A DNA stretch of 30,564 nt from a virus. A program made the position numbers and the translations under genes. Below the pieces are notes generated by a model, which was not told where the DNA came from, searched no databases, and was given only the letters and a program-made list of their open reading frames with translations. The DNA lies in the IMG/VR virus record IMGVR_UViG_3300025645_000303, positions 1 through 30,564 of that record; one strand, 5' to 3'. Positions 25,839 to 30,564 of the stretch are shown here, piece after piece. The stretch's first letter is position 1; each line of letters opens with the position of its first letter.

Positions 25839-27467
25839 TTATAGAATCCATGAATCGCCAGGACTAACAATTTCTATGGAATCGGATTCTAATTCATCAT
25901 TCAAATTGAAGCCAAATGGTATCAAATCATCGAACATTTCCTGTTCGGATTTCATTCTTAGTTTCATCATAGTATTAATATCGGTCATATCTTTAAAGTA
26001 TGTCTGGTCTGTCAGCCAAGAAAATAAAACCAGCGTCATTACCATGTCATCATGAGACCCAGATTCGGCTTCATATGATACACCCTTTCTGGAAAACGTG
26101 CTCATCTCTTTTATGGTATCAAAGTCATTGATGATCAATTGATCCTGCTCAATCAACAGCTTTAGAATATTACATCCGATTGACTTGACGGATTTCGTAG
26201 TTCGTATACCTCTATCGACATTTTTACCGAAACCTGCTGATATTCTCTTTCCAGAGCGACCAGCAGATTCAGTGAATAGCACGTTCTCATGTTCAAGATC
26301 AAAATGCAAAGTGTCAGCCACTTGTTCGCCGATATCGTTTATTTCAATAAGCGTACTCGCGTCTTCGAAGTTTTTTGCAACTCTAAATACGATTTCTGCA
26401 AAGTCGATTGGAGTTATCATATTATCTCTAAATGTACACACTTGTTTGTAAGGCATCGATGTAATATCGAAGACTGAGAAAGTCGAATAATCAAGTCCTT
26501 TACCTCTTGACACATCAACAGTCATTGTATATGTATGACCTTTTACAGGCTTCTCATACATTTTGATCTTCGCACTCTCTGCTATTGGATCACGAATGAC
26601 AAGAGTTTTGAGTTTTGATCCTTCAATAAGCGTGCCTGATGAGCCGAGGAACTGACATTCGAATTCTTGTGCAAACTTTTGGTAGTCATGGTCCATCGCT
26701 TCAAGAGTTTCACGTTTCCACTCTTCATCACGACCAGGCACTTTATACCACGGAACTTCGATGAATATGTATCCATTCTTACCTTCCCTTGCACTCTCAC
26801 ATGTCTTATAGAAGTGATTTAGTCCGTTAGGAGTAGATGTGAACAGAATTTTTGTCGTTTTACCAGATGAGATTGTAGGAAAAACAGATGCAAAGAATTC
26901 GTCCCAGTTTTCAACAAATGCAGTCTCATCAATGTAAAGAAACGAAATCGACTTACCACGAATGGCAGAAGACGATGTAGCTGTTGCAATGATCTTACAT
27001 CCGTTCTCAAGTTCAACTGTACCTTTATTCCACTCTACGACACCTTGCTGCATCCATTTTGGAAGAGATTCATATGCGATTTTGATTCTGTCGAGAATTT
27101 CACGCGCCGCATCACCTTTGTTCGCAAGCAGTGCCGCTGTCTTATATTCATTGAATAATACGTAATGCAGAATGATTGCAACAGCAGTTGTTGTTTTACC
27201 AGCCTGTCGAGACGTATTTACAGTTACGCGACGATTGAATGTGATTGCTTCAGCAATCTCTTTTTGATAATCGTACAGTCTAATTGGAATAAGACCGTGA
27301 TCAACGTGAACAATTTTGATGTATTTTTCAGCAAAGTATATTGGGTCTTCAGCGCACTTCAACCATTCTTTAATCATATCAGGGGTAAAAGATATCTGTG
27401 ATCCTTTACCCTTAATATTTTGATTTCCATTATACCCACGAGTATCTATATTCAAAATTTCACCCAA
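25839..27467 (-). CDS. 17: gp17-like terminase large subunit
   Basis: The DNA-packaging motor: ATPase plus headful nuclease. Walker A SRQAGKTT (86-93), Walker B FLYIDE (176-181), coupling motif TSTPNG (210-215), nuclease acidic residues in TVDVSRGKGLDY (D318, D326) and SHDDMVMTL (D473/D474), all aligned with T4 gp17. It lacks the long N-terminal extension of T4. No in-frame ATG exists before codon 31, which is inside the conserved helix FTPDMIKEW; an in-frame stop lies two codons upstream, so translation must begin at TTG 27467 or TTG 27455. The latter has GGGTGA five bases before it. It begins about 15 bases after gene 16. Confidence 0.95.
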   Translation of the reverse strand: MGEILNIDTRGYNGNQNIKGKGSQISFTPDMIKEWLKCAEDPIYFAEKYIKIVHVDHGLIPIRLYDYQKEIAEAITFNRRVTVNTSRQAGKTTTAVAIILHYVLFNEYKTAALLANKGDAAREILDRIKIAYESLPKWMQQGVVEWNKGTVELENGCKIIATATSSSAIRGKSISFLYIDETAFVENWDEFFASVFPTISSGKTTKILFTSTPNGLNHFYKTCESAREGKNGYIFIEVPWYKVPGRDEEWKRETLEAMDHDYQKFAQEFECQFLGSSGTLIEGSKLKTLVIRDPIAESAKIKMYEKPVKGHTYTMTVDVSRGKGLDYSTFSVFDITSMPYKQVCTFRDNMITPIDFAEIVFRVAKNFEDASTLIEINDIGEQVADTLHFDLEHENVLFTESAGRSGKRISAGFGKNVDRGIRTTKSVKSIGCNILKLLIEQDQLIINDFDTIKEMSTFSRKGVSYEAESGSHDDMVMTLVLFSWLTDQTYFKDMTDINTMMKLRMKSEQEMFDDLIPFGFNLNDELESDSIEIVSPGDSWIL

Positions 27468-27482
27468 TGTTCAAAAGATACG

Positions 27483-27908
27483 TTATCCGTCATCTTTCAA
27501 ATCTTTCAACATTTTTTGCAACTCTGATGTTGAGCCAACAAATAGATTATTGTTTGTTACACTCTTGTGGTCTTGTTCTTCAGGTGCTTTTGATTTCTTG
27601 CGATCTTCGTTCATCTTTACGAGGTCTTTGTTTGCGTCAACAAGAGTTTTCATAAGAGTAGAGACGACTTCGTAAGCTCTAGGGTGTTCAGATGCTTGTG
27701 CAACATCTAACATTTGCTCTAGTGCTTTCGTTCCAGTTTCGATTACTGAATAGAAGTTTTCTCTCGCATATTTGTAGTCATTGTCGCTGTTGTCTTCTTC
27801 AGCCTTGACTTCTTTCGGCGAGTTATCATACTCTACTATTTCACCATCTAATGCAGGCTTGCTCATAGGATCAAGCCCTAGAGATTCGCCTATAATATCA
27901 TCAGCCAT
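27483..27908 (-). CDS. 16: gp16-like terminase small subunit
   Basis: The ring-forming subunit that recognises DNA and stimulates the gp17 motor. The 141-aa product (T4 164 aa) is mostly acidic at the N-terminus (MADDIIGESLGLDPMSKPALDG), with a central helical pair ENFYSVIETGTKALEQMLDVAQASEHPRAYEVVSTLMKTLVDANKDLVKMNEDRK typical of gp16, and a short C-terminal segment TSELQKMLKDLKDDG. It overlaps gene 15 by eight bases and precedes gene 17. Confidence 0.93.
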   Translation of the reverse strand: MADDIIGESLGLDPMSKPALDGEIVEYDNSPKEVKAEEDNSDNDYKYARENFYSVIETGTKALEQMLDVAQASEHPRAYEVVSTLMKTLVDANKDLVKMNEDRKKSKAPEEQDHKSVTNNNLFVGSTSELQKMLKDLKDDG

Positions 27909-28704
27909 TTAAATCCTCAATTTTAACAATATATCCCCAATCATCATCTGGATTTATATCTGCATATGGTATAGTTTCATTTATATCAGTTGTCGGTTCA
28001 CCGTTTGAAGTTAATCCAGGTTGCACCGTCACTGTTTGACCTTGCGCATCTGGGTCAATGCTATTGAATACATTTGCTTCACTGAACTTGATTATCTTGA
28101 CATTTGTAGACGGTCCGAAGAAATAACCCTTCATTGTGAATGTCAATGTCCAAATCAATGCTCTGCGTGTCTCGAAGTCAGCTTCATAAGTGTCCTCTTG
28201 CGTAACACCTGTTAACACAATTGGTACGCTAACATTCATATCTGATCCTTCAAATAGATCGAGTCTTGGTGTAAAGTCTGGATTGAAAAACGGAAGAATC
28301 TGCTCTACGATTTTCATACCATCTTCATTATACTTTGTCATCACGTTCAATTGAAACTCTATATTGTAAGGTGTTCCAACGAATTGCGTAATTTTGCTAT
28401 CTGGATCATTGGGATTTATCGCACAGTTACGATTGAGTGTTGACAACTTGCGCGAAGAATCGTAAGATATACCTGTAATTTCAAATGACATGCGCGGAAG
28501 CGTCATAGCAGGAGCCGATAGATTTGGATCCTGTTCTAACTTTGCAAGAAACTTTTGAAACGGACCATAATGAATAGGAATTTTCATTTCCTGAACTACT
28601 GTACCAGTATTGTCTCTTCGGTCGATGTGAATGTCGTTGAATAGTGTGCCGAAAGCAGCCACGTATTTTCTCATCGTTTGACGGTAAAATTTATTTCCAA
28701 ACAT
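27901..28704 (-). CDS. 15: gp15-like tail sheath terminator/stabiliser
   Basis: The ring protein that caps the tail and joins it to the head. The 267-aa product (T4 272 aa) begins MFGNKFYRQTMRKYVAAFGTLFNDIHIDR, as in the family, with IPIHYGPFQKFLAKLEQDP and MTLPRMSFEITGISYDSSRKLSTLNRN following, then PYNIEFQLNVMTKYNEDGMKIVEQILPFFNPDFT and TRRALIWTLTFTMKGYFFGP. The ATG shares a base with the gene 14 stop (TAATG), so it is coupled to gene 14, and the C-terminal end overlaps gene 16. Confidence 0.95.
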   Translation of the reverse strand: MFGNKFYRQTMRKYVAAFGTLFNDIHIDRRDNTGTVVQEMKIPIHYGPFQKFLAKLEQDPNLSAPAMTLPRMSFEITGISYDSSRKLSTLNRNCAINPNDPDSKITQFVGTPYNIEFQLNVMTKYNEDGMKIVEQILPFFNPDFTPRLDLFEGSDMNVSVPIVLTGVTQEDTYEADFETRRALIWTLTFTMKGYFFGPSTNVKIIKFSEANVFNSIDPDAQGQTVTVQPGLTSNGEPTTDINETIPYADINPDDDWGYIVKIEDLNG

Positions 28705-29363
28705 TAGTAATCATCATCCCCAAATGGATTTTCTACGCTAAAGTCAATCACGTTATCACCTTCTTCTTCGATTGTCCAATTATCACCCAATAGATCGACT
28801 GATTCGACGTTTGCAATTGCCTCGTCTGTTGTAAGATCATATGCATCAAATAGCGTATCAATCTCGTCAACCCCTGTCTCGAAGCGCTGATGTGAGTATT
28901 CGAATAGTTCACAGCGCAGATCATATGTTTGAAGTTGACCCATTTGATAGAATATTGCTTCATGTTCCACATGCATGATTTCAAATATTTTATTATTTAA
29001 TGGAAGATATATTAGGTCGCCTTCTTTTGGTCGAATGTTATCGTTATACATCGCAACTTCAGAGTTGAATGTTCTCATTGCAACCGTGAATGTGATAGAA
29101 TCTCTAATCTGCAATCCAAACTTAGAGAGAAAATCTCCTTCGCCTTCGAAACTATCGATATTTTTGATGAACATTTCTACCATATGCGCTTCGTTGAAAA
29201 TTGGTAGATCGTCTTCATTCAACAACTCATCTTTTGCACCAAGCGTTCTTTTGATATAATACAAATCGTGTCCATAAACGCGAATTGATTCGATGATTAG
29301 GTCCTCGATCAATTGTTGTTCCATAGAGTTGGAAAAATTGTTGAAGTAAAAATTGCTGGTCAC
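28704..29363 (-). CDS. 14: gp14-like neck protein
   Basis: A neck (head completion) protein that joins the portal to the tail. The 219-aa product aligns with T4 gp14 (256 aa): TSNFYFNNFSNSMEQQLIEDLIIESIRVYGHDLYYIKR against T4 '[32 protein letters not shown]', then SFEGEGDFLSKFGLQIRDSITF and RPKEGDLIYLPLNNKIFEIMHVEHEAIFYQMGQLQTY. The start is GTG with AGGA nine bases upstream; the alignment requires the sequence before the first internal ATG, so GTG is favoured. A late promoter lies at 29391-29384. Confidence 0.95.
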   Translation of the reverse strand: MTSNFYFNNFSNSMEQQLIEDLIIESIRVYGHDLYYIKRTLGAKDELLNEDDLPIFNEAHMVEMFIKNIDSFEGEGDFLSKFGLQIRDSITFTVAMRTFNSEVAMYNDNIRPKEGDLIYLPLNNKIFEIMHVEHEAIFYQMGQLQTYDLRCELFEYSHQRFETGVDEIDTLFDAYDLTTDEAIANVESVDLLGDNWTIEEEGDNVIDFSVENPFGDDDY

Positions 29364-29383
29364 GGTATTATCCTAATCTAGAG

Positions 29384-29391
29384 TATTTATA
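29384..29391 (-). promoter_or_regulatory. T4-type late promoter, genes 14-17
   Basis: TATAAATA on the minus strand, 21 bases before the GTG of gene 14. The next late promoter downstream is before gene 18, so this one probably serves genes 14, 15, 16 and 17. Confidence 0.87.
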
Positions 29392-29403
29392 TAAACCAAG
29401 TGG

Positions 29404-30147
29404 CTAGCCTATCATATCATGGACAGGTAGTGAATATGAGTTTACCATATCTTCTTCCAGTTTTTCTATCTCTGCCTGTGAATCAGATAGAATTTGCTGA
29501 CCGTTGAATGTTACGCCACCGGGAAGCTGCATACCTTCAAACTTAGTTAAGTTCGAACCCCATTGATATTTGATTTTCGCAGTTGCATAATTTTGCAGCC
29601 AGCGATCTTTCCAAACATCACTGTACACTTCTGGGTCGATAATCTGATAACACTCTGCAACAATATATTGACCCTCTGTCAAATTGCTCCAATCAGTATC
29701 AATATACAATTTGTTCACATGACGGTTATATCGAATCGGTTGAGCACCAGTCAAAATCTCTTCAAGAAACTGAATGTGTTGCATACCCATATAAAAGTGA
29801 ACAGTGTCATAGCTTGCAATGTCGTGTAGATTGTTCAATGCGAATTGATACTGTGCGCTAAAGATATTTGATGTTGATAGCGAAGTTGATGATACATTGA
29901 AAATGTTGATCACGCCTATGATGTTTTCAGGTACTGTGATATAACCATTCTCTTTGTCTTCTGCAGTGATTTGATGCTTTAGGAACATCTTTTCTGCACC
30001 ATCAAAATGATAGTCCCAATAGTACGATAGCGCTTCATCAACACGATCATCAACCTGATCGGGGTCTACATTGATTTCGATGACTGGTTTACCCAGTTTA
30101 CGAAGACACCATTCTTTGAAGGAATGTCTATCAGTAGGTTGTGCCAT
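29404..30147 (-). CDS. 13: gp13-like neck protein
   Basis: Head-completion protein that, with gp14, closes the DNA-filled head. The 247-aa product (T4 309 aa) shows the family's N-terminus FKEWCLRKLGKPVIEINVDPDQVDDRVDEALSYYWDYHFDGAEKMFLKHQIT and the central NNLHDIASYDTVHFYMGMQHIQFLEEIL...HVNKLYIDTDW. The C-terminus (KFEGMQLPGGVTFNGQQILSDSQAEIEKLEEDM) is also typical. AGAGG precedes the ATG, and a late promoter lies 40 bases upstream. It is the first minus-strand gene beside the divergent region. Confidence 0.95.
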   Translation of the reverse strand: MAQPTDRHSFKEWCLRKLGKPVIEINVDPDQVDDRVDEALSYYWDYHFDGAEKMFLKHQITAEDKENGYITVPENIIGVINIFNVSSTSLSTSNIFSAQYQFALNNLHDIASYDTVHFYMGMQHIQFLEEILTGAQPIRYNRHVNKLYIDTDWSNLTEGQYIVAECYQIIDPEVYSDVWKDRWLQNYATAKIKYQWGSNLTKFEGMQLPGGVTFNGQQILSDSQAEIEKLEEDMVNSYSLPVHDMIG

Positions 30148-30186
30148 TTTGCCTCTTTCTTGTGACTATTCACTCTATTATATCTT

Positions 30187-30194
30187 TATTTATA
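30187..30194 (-). promoter_or_regulatory. T4-type late promoter, gene 13
   Basis: TATAAATA on the minus strand, about 40 bases before the gene 13 ATG. It forms a divergent pair with the plus-strand late promoter 21 bases to its right. Confidence 0.88.
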
Positions 30195-30215
30195 TAATCA
30201 ATAGATGACGAATGA

Positions 30216-30223
30216 TATAAATA
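30216..30223 (+). promoter_or_regulatory. T4-type late promoter, plus-strand fibre gene
   Basis: TATAAATA on the plus strand, 35 bases before the ATG at 30259. The only late promoter on the plus strand of the window. Confidence 0.88.
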
Positions 30224-30258
30224 AAAGAAATTGAGCCTAGTAACCAAAAGGAACGAAG

Positions 30259-30564
30259 ATGGCGATTAAAGTAAAAGGTACGCCTGTTATCGATAACAGT
30301 CGTAATTTCGTGAATGTCGAAAGCGTCGGATTCGCTGATGGTACAGCCCAGTCGTCAGCAGACTTCTTAGAACCAGATTTCAGAAATACTACTCTTACCA
30401 CTGTGTTAGACAATCCTAATGCTTATAGCACGAGTGCTGGTGATCAATTTGGTATCTCAGTTTCTATATCTGGTAACTATGCGATTGTTGGTGCTAGATA
30501 TGAAGATGATGCTGGTGGTACTACTTCTAGTAAAGCTTATATCTTCAATGTCACGACTGGTGCT
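30259..30564 (+). CDS. structural/fibre protein with beta-propeller-like repeat, 3' end outside window
   Basis: The first 102 codons of a longer gene. The start MAIKVKGTPVIDNSRNFVNVESVGFADGTAQ is a leader I associate with fibre and other structural proteins of marine T4-like phages. From about residue 60, GDQFGISVSISGNYAIVGARYEDDAGG...KAYIFNVTTGA is one unit of an FG-GAP/propeller-like repeat, likely repeated beyond the window. AAGGA lies before the ATG and a late promoter upstream. It is the only convincing plus-strand gene here and probably begins a tail-fibre or surface-protein operon. Full length and domain count cannot be judged. Confidence 0.88.
   Translation, partial: MAIKVKGTPVIDNSRNFVNVESVGFADGTAQSSADFLEPDFRNTTLTTVLDNPNAYSTSAGDQFGISVSISGNYAIVGARYEDDAGGTTSSKAYIFNVTTGA

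Noticed and set aside
27977-27986. CATTTATA, near-match to a late promoter within gene 15
   Set aside because: One base off the core and inside a coding region with tightly coupled genes; too weak to call.

Overview
The window is a segment of the core genome of a tailed dsDNA virus of the T4-like myovirus superfamily, most likely a marine one. This rests on the recognisable T4 homologues in near-canonical order (13-14-15-16-17-18-19-20 ... 67 ... 21-22-23-3-uvsY-uvsW-55-47-46) and on repeated copies of the T4-type late promoter core TATAAATA. The order 23-3-uvsY-uvsW-55-47-46, all on one strand, is the arrangement I associate with marine (cyanophage-like) T4 relatives; in T4 itself genes 55, 47 and 46 lie on the opposite strand. 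Nothing here identifies the host: I see no photosynthesis genes, tRNAs or integrase.

All genes but one lie on the minus strand, so transcription runs right to left. From the right: a divergent late-promoter region (about 30148-30258) separates a plus-strand structural/fibre gene with a beta-propeller-like repeat, cut by the window edge, from the minus-strand late cluster. The late cluster first gives neck proteins (13, 14), tail completion (15), terminase (16, 17), sheath (18), tube (19) and portal (20). Next comes an accessory block of about 10.5 kb (11190-21652) not found between genes 20 and 67 of T4: a collagen-like fibre, a CxxCxxCC cysteine-cluster protein, and beta-rich structural proteins of 995, 784, 838 and 201 aa with one 56-aa ORF. 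After it come gp67, two small head-region proteins of unknown function, the prohead protease (21), scaffold (22) and major capsid protein (23), which ends in a strong intrinsic terminator.

Left of gene 23 the content shifts to a gp3-like tail protein and then replication, recombination and transcription control: uvsY, uvsW, a small possibly Sm-like protein, the late sigma factor gp55, a 55-aa ORF, the gp47/gp46 nuclease pair and a DUF465/YdcH-like small protein. This part has sigma70-type promoters (before uvsY and gp55) instead of late promoters, which fits early/middle expression. gp55 made here would recognise the TATAAATA promoters of the right-hand part.

Genes are tightly packed, with many TAATG, TGATG or ATGA stop/start overlaps. 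There is no gene-free stretch over 300 bases; the longest (about 110 bases, at 3659-3772 and 30148-30258) are promoter regions. The most unusual points are the collagen/cysteine-cluster/giant-protein block, the palindromic back-to-back promoter pair at 3678-3749 with a consensus promoter firing antisense, and the AT-rich uvsY leader that could act like a T4 R-loop origin.
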